Below, one piece after another: positions 17,931 to 25,489 of a DNA stretch of 64,000 bases. The translations under genes and the position numbers were made by a program. Each line of letters starts with the position of its first letter. Within the stretch, counting starts at the first letter, position 1. The stretch lies in the NCBI RefSeq assembly GCF_923079645.1, contig NZ_CAKLPY010000003.1, positions 238,506 to 302,505 of the forward strand, given 5' to 3'. Source of the DNA: Emticicia aquatica. GTDB lineage: Bacteria > Bacteroidota > Bacteroidia > Cytophagales > Spirosomataceae. The notes below the pieces were generated by a model that worked only from the letters and a program-made list of their open reading frames with translations, was not told the origin of the DNA and searched no databases.

Positions 17931-18507
17931 GACTTTTATCAATTTGAACGGTATCCGATTGCGTGTCAACTATTTTGACGGCATCCCGTATGAGAATTTT
18001 CTTTTGTAATAATTTTCGAGCGTGGTTTAGCTGCGATTTTGATGTTCCTTCATTAATATTAAGTTTTTCGGCAATTTCTTTGTGCGAAAATCCTTCAATC
18101 GCAAAAAGGTTAAAAATAGTTCGATAACCGTCTGGTAACTCTGCAATGAGTTTATAAATTTCATCGCTTGAAATCGAGTCGAGGATATTTTCTTCGACTG
18201 GCATTTCAATGGCTTCACTTTCTGGCATCAAATGAAAATTGGCTTGTTTTCTTAAAAGCATCAAAGCTTCGTTAACAACAATTTTTTTCATCCAAGCTTC
18301 AAACGAACGAAGACTTTCAAACCTAAAATTTGGTGCACCATCAAAAATTTTCAAGAATGAATCTACCACCAAATCTTCGGCAGTCATTCGGTCACGAACA
18401 TAGCGATACGCCACTCGGTACAAAAAGCTACCGTAATACTCAAAAACTTTCTTTTGGGCATTTGCGTTTTTGCTTCGCAAGCTTTCTATGGTAGCAGTAG
18501 CAATCAA
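17908..18507 (-). CDS. ECF-type sigma-70 family RNA polymerase sigma factor
   Basis: A 199-residue sigma factor with region 2 (VFEYYGSFLYRVAYRYVRD, followed by AEDLVVDSFLKIF) and region 4 (LPDGYRTIFNLFAIEGFSHK, then EIAEKLNINEGTSKSQLNHA). It recruits RNA polymerase to its own promoters, usually under control of a membrane anti-sigma factor; the next gene is a good candidate for that. No ATG precedes region 2: upstream in frame there is a TAA at 18526-18528 on the minus strand, so the start must be non-ATG, most likely the TTG at 18505-18507. The operon order is sigma, anti-sigma-like, beta-barrel-like. Confidence 0.9.
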   Translation of the reverse strand: MIATATIESLRSKNANAQKKVFEYYGSFLYRVAYRYVRDRMTAEDLVVDSFLKIFDGAPNFRFESLRSFEAWMKKIVVNEALMLLRKQANFHLMPESEAIEMPVEENILDSISSDEIYKLIAELPDGYRTIFNLFAIEGFSHKEIAEKLNINEGTSKSQLNHARKLLQKKILIRDAVKIVDTQSDTVQIDKSHAGRRIL

Positions 18508-18707
18508 GGTTAGTAAGGGACGTTTTTAATAGGTAAATGCAAAATCAAACCAAAAAGTTGTATGAGAATAAAAATATTTTTCAAAGCCAAACCCTTGATT
18601 ATAAGTCTTTGGATTACTGATTACCATATTCTTTGCAAGAAAATAAGCCTTGTTGAAAGATATATGTGAAATTATTATAAAAAACAATTAAAATAATTGG
18701 TGAGGTT

Positions 18708-18737
18708 TTGTTTTTTCGATTGAAATATCTAATTTTG
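18708..18737 (+). promoter_or_regulatory. Promoter of rpmE2
   Basis: TTG (18708-18710), 19 bases, then TAATTTTG (18730-18737), an exact Bacteroidetes promoter, followed by CAGTCCGTTTTAG. The initially transcribed region resembles that of the promoter at 63914 (TTTGCA-TCCGTTT). The start lies about 40 bases downstream. Confidence 0.75.
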
Positions 18738-18781
18738 CAGTCCGTTTTAGAAAAGTAATAAGAATTTCAATAAATAAAGTA

Positions 18782-19027
18782 ATGAAAAAAGATATTCATC
18801 CAAATTATAGACCAGTTGTTTTCTGGGATTTGTCAACAGGTTTCAAATTTTTGACAAAATCATGTGCCAATACCAAAGAAAGTATCGTTTGGGAAGATGG
18901 TAACGAATATCCAGTTTACAAAGTGGAGGTTAGCTCTGACTCACACCCATTTTATACTGGTAAAAACGTATTGCTTGATACTGCAGGTCGTGTTGATAAA
19001 TTCAACAAACGTTACGGCAAGAAATAA
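18782..19027 (+). CDS. rpmE2: 50S ribosomal protein L31, type B
   Basis: An 81-residue protein, [20 protein letters not shown] onward, with the SHPFYTGK motif and the C-terminal [13 protein letters not shown] that define L31. The zinc-binding CxxC of type A L31 is absent, so this is the zinc-independent type B (YkgM-like) form, which is the usual sole L31 in this phylum. It is a structural protein of the large subunit near the central protuberance. It is monocistronic, with its own strong promoter and terminator. Confidence 0.97.
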   Translation: MKKDIHPNYRPVVFWDLSTGFKFLTKSCANTKESIVWEDGNEYPVYKVEVSSDSHPFYTGKNVLLDTAGRVDKFNKRYGKK

Positions 19028-19049
19028 TTTTGCTTCTGTTATCAAAAAG

Positions 19050-19086
19050 AAAAGCCTTTCAGATTTATTTCTGAAAGGCTTTTTTA
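19050..19086 (+). terminator. Rho-independent terminator after rpmE2
   Basis: The arms AAAAGCCTTTCAG (19050-19062) and CTGAAAGGCTTTT (19071-19083) are perfectly complementary and followed by T residues. The hairpin is 22 bases beyond the rpmE2 stop and can also act on the convergent EamA gene. Confidence 0.9.
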
Positions 19087-19114
19087 GATTGAAAATACAA
19101 CTAACTTTAGTTCT

Positions 19115-20002
19115 TCAAATTGATTTCTTCTTCAAAAAAGGGTGTAACACAACCGAAAGTAAAATTAAAGCACCACCAATATAAAACCCAGATGTCATTT
19201 TTTCTTTTTCTCCGAAAATAAAATACGCCATAATAATTCCATAAATTGGCTCCATATTGATGGAGAGATTTAGTGTAAATGCCGAAATTTTCTTGAGTAA
19301 GTGCATCATTTCAATGTAAGGATAAACCGTACACACAAGCCCCAAAATACCTACCCAAAGCCAATCATAATGCGTTAAAGTAAGCTGATAATCAACGTCT
19401 TTTGAGAAATAAATGATGATTGGAATGTAAATCCAAGAAGAAGTAAAAGCTCCAACCATTTCATAAAATGTTACAATTTGAGCATCGTATTTTTGAGCAA
19501 ATTGAGCATTAATTACCGAAAAAATTGTTGCTAACAAAGCTCCCACCAAACCAATTAAAATTCCTGTTAAGTATTGCGACTCAAACGTAAAAACGAAATA
19601 CATTCCTAAAACCACCAAAACTCCAAGAAAAACTTCTACCCAACTGATTTTGGTCTTTCGGACGAATGGCTCAAGAATGCTCGTAAAAAAAGAAGTTGTC
19701 GAAAAAGTTACTAAACTAACAGCAACTGTTGAAGCACGAGCTGAACCAAAAAAACAAATCCAGTGAAAAGACATAATCGCTCCAACACCCAATAAAGGAA
19801 GTGCTTGTTTTAACGAAATTTTGAGATTTTTTTTCTGAAATTGAGCAACAATCCACATCCCAGAAGCTGCCAAAAGGGTTCGGTAAAAAACCACCCCCAA
19901 TGAAGAAACTTCGGTAAGCCGCCCAAGAATGGCAGTAAAACCTAAAATAATAACAATAAAGTGTAATTTGAAGTAATCTTGTGGTAAAGGTTTGGCGTTC
20001 AT
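19115..20002 (-). CDS. EamA/DMT-family permease
   Basis: A 295-residue protein with ten predicted membrane segments arranged as two EamA repeats, the drug/metabolite transporter (RhaT/PecM-like) layout. The first repeat shows GRLTEVSSLGVVFYRTLLAA, and the second shows GFYIGGALILLSVVLHP at the end; the basic tail FLKKKSI remains in the cytoplasm. Substrates of this family are diverse (amino acids, nucleosides, metabolites) and cannot be assigned here. It is downstream of the minus-strand GNAT gene but separated from it by a terminator hairpin, so it is probably transcribed on its own. Confidence 0.9.
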   Translation of the reverse strand: MNAKPLPQDYFKLHFIVIILGFTAILGRLTEVSSLGVVFYRTLLAASGMWIVAQFQKKNLKISLKQALPLLGVGAIMSFHWICFFGSARASTVAVSLVTFSTTSFFTSILEPFVRKTKISWVEVFLGVLVVLGMYFVFTFESQYLTGILIGLVGALLATIFSVINAQFAQKYDAQIVTFYEMVGAFTSSWIYIPIIIYFSKDVDYQLTLTHYDWLWVGILGLVCTVYPYIEMMHLLKKISAFTLNLSINMEPIYGIIMAYFIFGEKEKMTSGFYIGGALILLSVVLHPFLKKKSI

Positions 20003-20044
20003 GTAGGCGATTTTTATACAAATAAAACAAATATTCTTAAAACT

Positions 20045-20077
20045 AAACGAGCCACGTCGATTTGGCGTGGCTCGTTT
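20045..20077 (-). terminator. Rho-independent terminator after the GNAT gene at 20118-20840
   Basis: The arms AAACGAGCCACG (20045-20056) and CGTGGCTCGTTT (20066-20077) are perfectly complementary with a 9-base loop. On the minus strand the stem is followed by T-rich sequence. Confidence 0.8.
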
Positions 20078-20117
20078 ATATGAAATATTTAATCAATTAT
20101 TCCCTTAATAGTGTCAA

Positions 20118-20840
20118 TTATACCATTAATTCCGCTTCTTCCAATTTTTTTTTTCGACGTTCTTCACGTCTTAGCAAAATTCTTTGTTTGAATTTCATCC
20201 AACGCTCATACAACGGAAGTTCTTCCAAAAAATTCCATGTATCATCTTTCTTACCCGCTTCTTCTTTCTTTTTAGCTTCAACAGGGTCGAAAAGCATTCC
20301 AGTACACAAACAATGCTTGCGATTGGTACGAGTAAGCACATCATAGTTTACGCAGCTTGAACAACCTTTCCAGAAAGCATCATCAGCAGGAAGCTCACTA
20401 AAAGTTGTTGGCTCGTAACCCAAATCTGAATTGATTTTCATAACAGCTAAACTGGTAGTTAAGCCAATGATTTTTGCATCGGGATATTTTGAGCGAGAAA
20501 GTTCAAACGCTTTTTGTTTGATGCGAGTAGCAATACCACTTTTACGGTATTCAGGATGCACGATTAGCCCTGAGTTTGCTACAAATTTGCCATGCTCCCA
20601 TGTTTCTACGTAGCAAAAACCCATCCATTCACCTTTTTTGGTGAGGGCGATAATGGCTTTTCCTTCACGCATTTTTTCCCTTAAATAATCGGGCGAGCGT
20701 TTGGCAATACCAGTGCCTCTTGCTTTGGCACTTTCGGCCATTTCATCACAAATAGTTTCGGCCAAATGGTAGTGGCTTTCATTGGCTACTTGCACAATAT
20801 ATAAATCTTCGGATGTGAGTGCTGAGTTATTCATCGTCAT
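20118..20840 (-). CDS. GNAT-family N-acetyltransferase with a C-terminal cysteine-containing tail
   Basis: A 240-residue protein. The GNAT core covers about residues 10-150, with motif A as LIVHPEYRKSGIATRIKQKA. After the core comes a compact cysteine cluster: WKGCSSCVNYD and then KHCLCTG (C-x2-C ... C-x-C), which could bind a metal. The basic C-terminal tail (KQRILLRREERRKKK) is unusual. I recall similar GNATs beside arginine-biosynthesis genes in other Bacteroidetes, where an N-acetylglutamate-synthase-like role has been supposed; no arginine gene lies in this window, so that is only a possibility. There are two ATGs, at 20838-20840 and 20832-20834; either could be the start. Confidence 0.85.
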   Translation of the reverse strand: MTMNNSALTSEDLYIVQVANESHYHLAETICDEMAESAKARGTGIAKRSPDYLREKMREGKAIIALTKKGEWMGFCYVETWEHGKFVANSGLIVHPEYRKSGIATRIKQKAFELSRSKYPDAKIIGLTTSLAVMKINSDLGYEPTTFSELPADDAFWKGCSSCVNYDVLTRTNRKHCLCTGMLFDPVEAKKKEEAGKKDDTWNFLEELPLYERWMKFKQRILLRREERRKKKLEEAELMV

Positions 20841-21114
20841 TTATTGGGCTTTCCCTCAAACGGAGACGCTGTATCCTAAATGGTTTTAAATGAAAAAATA
20901 AGAAAACTTTGATGAGAAGGTGTTTTGCTAAGAGAGCAAAACGATTACTGCCTGATATTAATATATCGGAATCGTCGAACTGGCGATATGGGGAGACGAA
21001 TATTCATTTTTCTAAAATAGGATGCAAAGATCTTAGGTTTCGCAATAATATCCAAAAGATATGCCTAATATTTTTATTTGCATCAAAATAACGAGCAAGT
21101 TTTGTTTTTAGTTC

Positions 21115-21789
21115 GTGAAGAAGAAAAATTCTGATAACTTTGAACAAAAATACTTTAGACTTTTGAATACTCGATTAGCTAATTTCCTCTCGGCGGTTTT
21201 GCATCCTTTGTTGATGCCTACTTTATTATTTGTGCTATTGTTTTTTCTTGCTCCAGCCCCTTTAGGAGCGGAAGCTCTTAATGTATTGTTTAAATTGGCT
21301 ATAATTGGTTTTGTGTTTATTTATACTTTTGCTTTGCCTGCATACATTATTTATTCTTTGAAACGTTGGGGAATAATTAGTAGTTTGAAATTAGAAAATC
21401 TCAAAGACCGCCGACTTCCGTATCTTATTACGGCTGTAATTTATACTGCTTTGGGTTATTTTTTATATTCTAAAAACTCAATGCTTTTTCCGTGTGGATT
21501 TGTGCTTTGGAGCATCTCAGCCGTTATTTTTTGTGTTGGAATTATCAGTTTATGGTGGCAAATATCTGCTCATGCCGCTGGTATTGGCGGAATGATTGGA
21601 GCTTTGGCTGGTATTTTGGTTCAATTTGGTGAAACGAATCTTTTTTATCCTTTTCTTCTTCTGATAATTTTGGCGGGCTACCTTATTGCCGCTCGATTAG
21701 CACTCAATGCTCATACGCCAACCCAAGTTGGAGCGGGGTTTGTTTTAGGCTTTAGTTTGAGTTTGTCGGCTATTTTCTTCTTTTTTTGA
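21115..21789 (+). CDS. PAP2-like integral membrane protein
   Basis: A 224-residue protein with about six membrane segments. It keeps a PAP2 phosphatase-like skeleton: K92-x6-R99 (KLENLKDRRLP, compare KxxxxxxRP), S-A-H153 (compare PSGH), and R194-x5-H200-x3-Q204 (compare SRxxxxxHxxxD). The histidines and arginines remain, but the final Asp is Gln. It may be a lipid-phosphate phosphatase acting at the membrane, or an inactive relative. The start is GTG at 21115; no ATG lies nearby in frame. It is followed 90 bases later by a sigma-factor gene in the same direction. Confidence 0.72.
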   Translation: MKKKNSDNFEQKYFRLLNTRLANFLSAVLHPLLMPTLLFVLLFFLAPAPLGAEALNVLFKLAIIGFVFIYTFALPAYIIYSLKRWGIISSLKLENLKDRRLPYLITAVIYTALGYFLYSKNSMLFPCGFVLWSISAVIFCVGIISLWWQISAHAAGIGGMIGALAGILVQFGETNLFYPFLLLIILAGYLIAARLALNAHTPTQVGAGFVLGFSLSLSAIFFFF

Positions 21790-21878
21790 TTACATAATTG
21801 CCTGATAATTAGGTTTTTAAAATAAATATTGAAAAATATTCAATACTACGTGCAACATTTCGTTTTTGGCTGCGTCAT

Positions 21879-22478
21879 TTGTTTGAAACCTTAAAAACAC
21901 AGCATTTTCTGACAAACACTATATTCATTAACAAGCACTTCGACTTAGTCGAGCGATGCAAACGTGGCGAGAGTAAGGCACAGTATGAACTGTATAAGCA
22001 CTACTCAAAGGCTATGTTTAGTATCTGTATGCGAATACTCAACCATGTGGGAGAAGCTGAAGATGTTTTGCAGGAATCGTTTATTGATGCTTTTGCTAAA
22101 ATCGGAGATTTTCGTCAAGAATCAACTTTTGGTGTTTGGTTAAAGCAAATTGTAGTCAATAAAGCCATTAATCAGATTAGGGCAAGAAAAGTACAATTTG
22201 TTGATATTGATGAATTTGGAGGAGATGAACATGATGTTGCTGATGTCCAAACGAATGCTTATAGTGAAGAAGAAATAAAGTTTGAGGTTGAGCGAATCAA
22301 GCGAGCAATGGAGCAATTGCCAGAAGGGTTTCGAGTTGTGCTGTCATTGTATTTATTTGAAGGATACGACCACGAAGAGATAGGTAAAATTTTAGGAATC
22401 AATGAAAGTACTTCTCGCACACAATATATGCGAGCCAAGAAAAGGCTTTTAGAGATGATCAATAAACAAATGTTTTAG
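21879..22478 (+). CDS. ECF-type sigma-70 family RNA polymerase sigma factor
   Basis: A sigma factor of up to 199 residues. Region 2 is YELYKHYSKAMFSICMRILN with AEDVLQESFIDAFAKIGDFR; region 4 is LPEGFRVVLSLYLFEGYDHE with EIGKILGINESTSRTQYMRA. There is no in-frame ATG before region 2. The frame is open from the TTG at 21879, but TTG, ATT or another near-cognate codon further in (near INKHFDLVERCKRG) could be used, so the exact start is uncertain. The next genes, a single-TM protein and an exported beta-rich protein, form the same gene order as the minus-strand sigma locus at 16-18.5 kb. Confidence 0.9.
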   Translation: MFETLKTQHFLTNTIFINKHFDLVERCKRGESKAQYELYKHYSKAMFSICMRILNHVGEAEDVLQESFIDAFAKIGDFRQESTFGVWLKQIVVNKAINQIRARKVQFVDIDEFGGDEHDVADVQTNAYSEEEIKFEVERIKRAMEQLPEGFRVVLSLYLFEGYDHEEIGKILGINESTSRTQYMRAKKRLLEMINKQMF

Positions 22479-22537
22479 AAGATAATCGAAACGGAATTTT
22501 CCGAAAACATTATCAATTGTAAATTAATATTGGTGTT

Positions 22538-23107
22538 ATGAAAAATCGTTTAGAAAGATTTGTGAGAGATAACCGTGAGGCATTTGATGACCATGAACCA
22601 TCGAATGATTTATGGAAAAAAATCGAAAAAAAAACCGTTCATACAAAACCAAAAAGTAAAATTTTGAACTTAAAAGGCTTATTTGGTAATGAGCCAAAGT
22701 TTGCATTGAGGATTGCAGCAGGACTCACGGTTTTTTTGACAATTGGCTATTTTGTGTATAATTATGGAAAACCAGTTTCGCAGAATGCCGATATTATGGT
22801 TTTGAGTCCAACTTACGCAAAGGAATTGACGCAATTTGCGTCGTTGGTAGAGGAAAAGCGGGAAGAATTGAAAGAATTGGAGCAGGAAGACCCGCAACTT
22901 TACCATCAATTTGATACAGAATTGACTGCTTTAGACCAAAATTATCAGAGTTTAAAGCAAGAATTGCCTAAAAATCCGAATCAAGAAGAACTATTGAAAG
23001 CAATGATTCAAAATTTAAGTATGCAGATAGATTTGTTAAACCAACAGTTACAAATAATTCAGAAAATTAAAGAAGCAAAAAATGGAAAGACAAAAACGAT
23101 GGTATGA
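22538..23107 (+). CDS. Probable anti-sigma factor-like membrane protein
   Basis: A 189-residue protein. The N-terminal cytoplasmic part (MKNRLERFVRDNREAFDDHE, then SNDLWKKIEKK) resembles the cytoplasmic head of the other sigma-linked protein in this window (WNKRDVWQRIEQK). A single membrane segment (IAAGLTVFLTIGYFVYNYG, about 57-75) is followed by a strongly coiled-coil periplasmic region of about 90 residues (FASLVEEKREELKELEQEDP and on). It lies 59 bases after the sigma-factor gene and overlaps the next gene by 26 bases. The assignment as anti-sigma is by context and topology; no known zinc-finger or RskA motif was seen. Confidence 0.75.
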   Translation: MKNRLERFVRDNREAFDDHEPSNDLWKKIEKKTVHTKPKSKILNLKGLFGNEPKFALRIAAGLTVFLTIGYFVYNYGKPVSQNADIMVLSPTYAKELTQFASLVEEKREELKELEQEDPQLYHQFDTELTALDQNYQSLKQELPKNPNQEELLKAMIQNLSMQIDLLNQQLQIIQKIKEAKNGKTKTMV

Positions 23108-24203
23108 AAAAGCTTCTCCCGCATTTCGATATTTCGATAGGCTACTGATGGTGTTTTTTTCGCTCATAACGATGACATTATACGCCAACGATGGAGAACC
23201 AGATTGGATTGAACGCAAGAAAAATATCATGTTTTCTTACAACATTTCGCCAACTGATAAAATTTCACTTGATAATCAATTTGGAGATATTAAAGTGAGT
23301 TTTTGGGATAAAAATGAAGTGAAAGTTGAAGTTACAATTTTGGCAAATGCGATGTCAGAAGAAAGAGCTACAAATTTTATCAGCACAGTAGATGTAAACG
23401 GAAAAAAAACAGATGGTATGGTAAGTATTAAAACGACTATTGACCGTGAAGATGGCAATTATAGTAATAATACTTGGAAAGGTGGAAATAATGAAAAAAA
23501 TTCGTTGAAGATTGATTATCAGGTATTTATGCCCAAAGGAAATGTTTTGAAAATCAAAAATTCGTTTGGAAATGTGTTTTTGCCAACATTTACTTCTGTT
23601 TTGATGGTCAATCAAAGTTATGGGAAATTAGTGGCCGAAGATATTACAAATCCACAGTCGGATATAAGTTTGGCTTTTTGCAAAAACTCCTACATTAGGT
23701 CAATGGAGGGAGGAAAATTGAAAGCTTCTTATTCGGGCATTAAAATGGAAAGAGCAGATGATTTGATGTTTAATAATAGTTTTGGCGAAATTGACATCAA
23801 GGAAGCAGGGAAAATGGATGCAAAAATCAGTTATTCGAGCGGAATGATTGGTCTTATTAAAGAATCTTCAAATTTGAAATTAGAGTTTTCGGGTGGTTTT
23901 AAATTGGGTGGAATTGGTAAAAATGTGAAAGAATTAGGCATAAATGCGAGTTATTCGCCAGTGAGTTTGACTTTGAATGACAATATTTCTTATGATTTTG
24001 AAGTGAAAGCTAATTACGGAGATTTTAGTTATCCGCATGAACGAGGTGTTTCTTTTACGAAAAATACTGAAGCAGAGACCAAAAAAGACCACGAAAGATA
24101 TTCTTTTAATCCAACCAAATATTATACTGGAAAAATAGGAAAAGGTACAGCAGATTGCAAAATTGTAGTAAATGGGAATTTTAGCAGTGTGAAATTTAAG
24201 TAA
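23082..24203 (+). CDS. Exported beta-rich protein, DUF4097-like adhesin/repeat type
   Basis: A 373-residue protein with an N-terminal signal-anchor (RLLMVFFSLITMTLYAND, after about 19 basic residues). The rest is repetitive beta structure in which strands contain N-S-F/Y-G or S-Y-S motifs every 20 residues or so (KISLDNQFGDIKVSFW, IKNSFGNVFLP, VNQSYGKLVAED, KASYSGIKMER, FNNSFGEIDIKEA, NASYSPVSLTLND). This is the pattern of a beta-helix like the DUF4097/DUF2807 group of cell-envelope proteins often encoded with sigma/anti-sigma pairs. The start overlaps the previous gene by 26 bases; ATG at 23148 is an alternative that would remove the overlap. A terminator follows. Confidence 0.75.
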   Translation: MERQKRWYEKASPAFRYFDRLLMVFFSLITMTLYANDGEPDWIERKKNIMFSYNISPTDKISLDNQFGDIKVSFWDKNEVKVEVTILANAMSEERATNFISTVDVNGKKTDGMVSIKTTIDREDGNYSNNTWKGGNNEKNSLKIDYQVFMPKGNVLKIKNSFGNVFLPTFTSVLMVNQSYGKLVAEDITNPQSDISLAFCKNSYIRSMEGGKLKASYSGIKMERADDLMFNNSFGEIDIKEAGKMDAKISYSSGMIGLIKESSNLKLEFSGGFKLGGIGKNVKELGINASYSPVSLTLNDNISYDFEVKANYGDFSYPHERGVSFTKNTEAETKKDHERYSFNPTKYYTGKIGKGTADCKIVVNGNFSSVKFK

Positions 24204-24228
24204 TTTTTTTGTAAAAGGTGTTTTTGAT

Positions 24229-24266
24229 AAAAGCAGTACAACAGATTGTTTGTGCTGCTTTTTTAT
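24229..24266. terminator. Terminator after the sigma/anti-sigma operon
   Basis: A stem AAAGCAGTACAA pairs with TTGTGCTGCTTT (one G-T wobble), followed by a T run at 24259-24264. The T tract reaches the stop codon of the convergent gene at 24263. Confidence 0.82.
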
Positions 24267-25348
24267 CTTTGAGCTACTAAACCAGGAAGTGGATTTTCTG
24301 GTTTTTTGAGAATATAATGAGCCACAACTGGAAAATGGTCAGAAATATTGATTCCAGAAATGGTTTTGCAAGATTGTACTTGCCAATCAGAGCTAAAAAA
24401 TTGTTGGTCGATTCGGGCATAATAGGGTTGACGGTTGAGTGTAAATCCCATGCCATGTCCTGCTTCTTCAAAAGCATTTTGGAAACTCAACTTGAGTTTT
24501 CCGTACGAATACCCGAAAGGCGTTTCGTTGAAATCTCCGCAAATAATAACTGGATATTTACTTCCCGAAACATAAGATTCCACTTCTTTCATTTGTTCGT
24601 CACGTTTTTCAAAACCTTCTTTTAAGCGACAAAAGCTATCGTATAATTCGGCAGTGAAAGTTTTTAAATACCCTTTTTTGAGGGCGTCAAAAGCTAAATT
24701 AATGCGAACTCCCATTGACCATAAATGTACATTTACAACCCGAACCGTATCTTGATGATAGGCAATGTCAGCACATAAATAGCCATTGATATTGGGCTGA
24801 TTTTTTCTATCCCAAACCTTGCCATATTGCTTCAAAATTGGGTATTGTGAAAACAATGCCAAACCTATCATTTTGTTTTTATCAAAATTTGTCAGTTTAA
24901 CAATTTTGTTAGGATATTGAGCTTCAACGATTGGATTAGGAGAATATTCTTGAAAACAAGCAATATCAGAGCGTAAAGCCGACCAATGACTGTTGTTTTT
25001 CTGATTTTGGCCAAAACATTCGCCATTAAAACTTAGAACTTTGAGCGATGAAATTGGACTAAAAGTATTTTCGCCATTGCCAATTCCGACCATTCGTTTG
25101 ATGAGTGGAAAAGTAAAAAGTATCCAAATAAAACCAGTTGTAGCTACTATTTTTTGTTTTTTTACCAATAAATATGTAGATGCAATAAGACCCAAAAATA
25201 TGGCCACAGGCAGGGTCATCATAACAAAACCCGCTATCCAATGGTCGAAAATTGGGTAATAACAGAAAGCAAGCGTAGTAAATAAATAGGTGAGAGCTAA
25301 ATAAGAAAAAGGGTATTTACGGAAAATATTGACTATTGTTTGAAGCAT
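24263..25348 (-). CDS. Membrane-anchored endonuclease/exonuclease/phosphatase (EEP) family protein
   Basis: A 361-residue protein with two or three N-terminal membrane segments (residues about 15-80) followed by an EEP catalytic domain outside the cytoplasm. Motifs are LSFNGECFGQ (metal-binding region), IACFQEYSP (Q-E), VVNVHLWSMG, PVIICGDFNETPFGYSYG (D-x-N) and, near the C-terminus, SGINISDHFPVVAHY (the S-D-H catalytic motif). All active-site elements are there. It could be a nuclease or a phosphodiesterase of lipids or phosphate esters. The frame is open further upstream, with ATG at 25423 and GTG at 25456, but a terminator of the neighbouring gene lies at 25433-25469, so I prefer the ATG at 25346-25348. 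Confidence 0.83.
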   Translation of the reverse strand: MLQTIVNIFRKYPFSYLALTYLFTTLAFCYYPIFDHWIAGFVMMTLPVAIFLGLIASTYLLVKKQKIVATTGFIWILFTFPLIKRMVGIGNGENTFSPISSLKVLSFNGECFGQNQKNNSHWSALRSDIACFQEYSPNPIVEAQYPNKIVKLTNFDKNKMIGLALFSQYPILKQYGKVWDRKNQPNINGYLCADIAYHQDTVRVVNVHLWSMGVRINLAFDALKKGYLKTFTAELYDSFCRLKEGFEKRDEQMKEVESYVSGSKYPVIICGDFNETPFGYSYGKLKLSFQNAFEEAGHGMGFTLNRQPYYARIDQQFFSSDWQVQSCKTISGINISDHFPVVAHYILKKPENPLPGLVAQR

Positions 25349-25432
25349 TTTGAGGATTGTTTCGCTCAAAATTTGGGTAATTGCCAATAAAAAAACCTTG
25401 AATCCGTAGAACGCCATAGTCATATAAATTTT

Positions 25433-25469
25433 AAAGACGGTATATGCTTCATACACACATACCGTCTTT
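25433..25469 (-). terminator. Terminator after the coiled-coil membrane protein gene
   Basis: An 11-bp perfect stem, AAAGACGGTAT (25433-25443) with ATACCGTCTTT (25459-25469), ends on the minus strand in TTTAAAATTT. It lies 21 bases beyond the stop at 25490. Confidence 0.75.
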
Positions 25470-25489
25470 GAGAAATCTTAAAAGTCTTA

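Noticed and set aside
17931..17969. TTG-started extension of the anti-sigma-like protein
   Set aside because: It lies entirely inside the sigma-factor gene and there is a standard ATG at 17928-17930.
20909..21091. Plus-strand ORF of 60 codons before the PAP2-like gene
   Set aside because: No homology-like pattern, no promoter and unusual composition; it looks like chance.
25349..25456. Extended N-terminus of the EEP-family protein
   Set aside because: The GTG start lies inside the terminator hairpin of the neighbouring gene; the ATG at 25423 stays possible but less likely than 25348.
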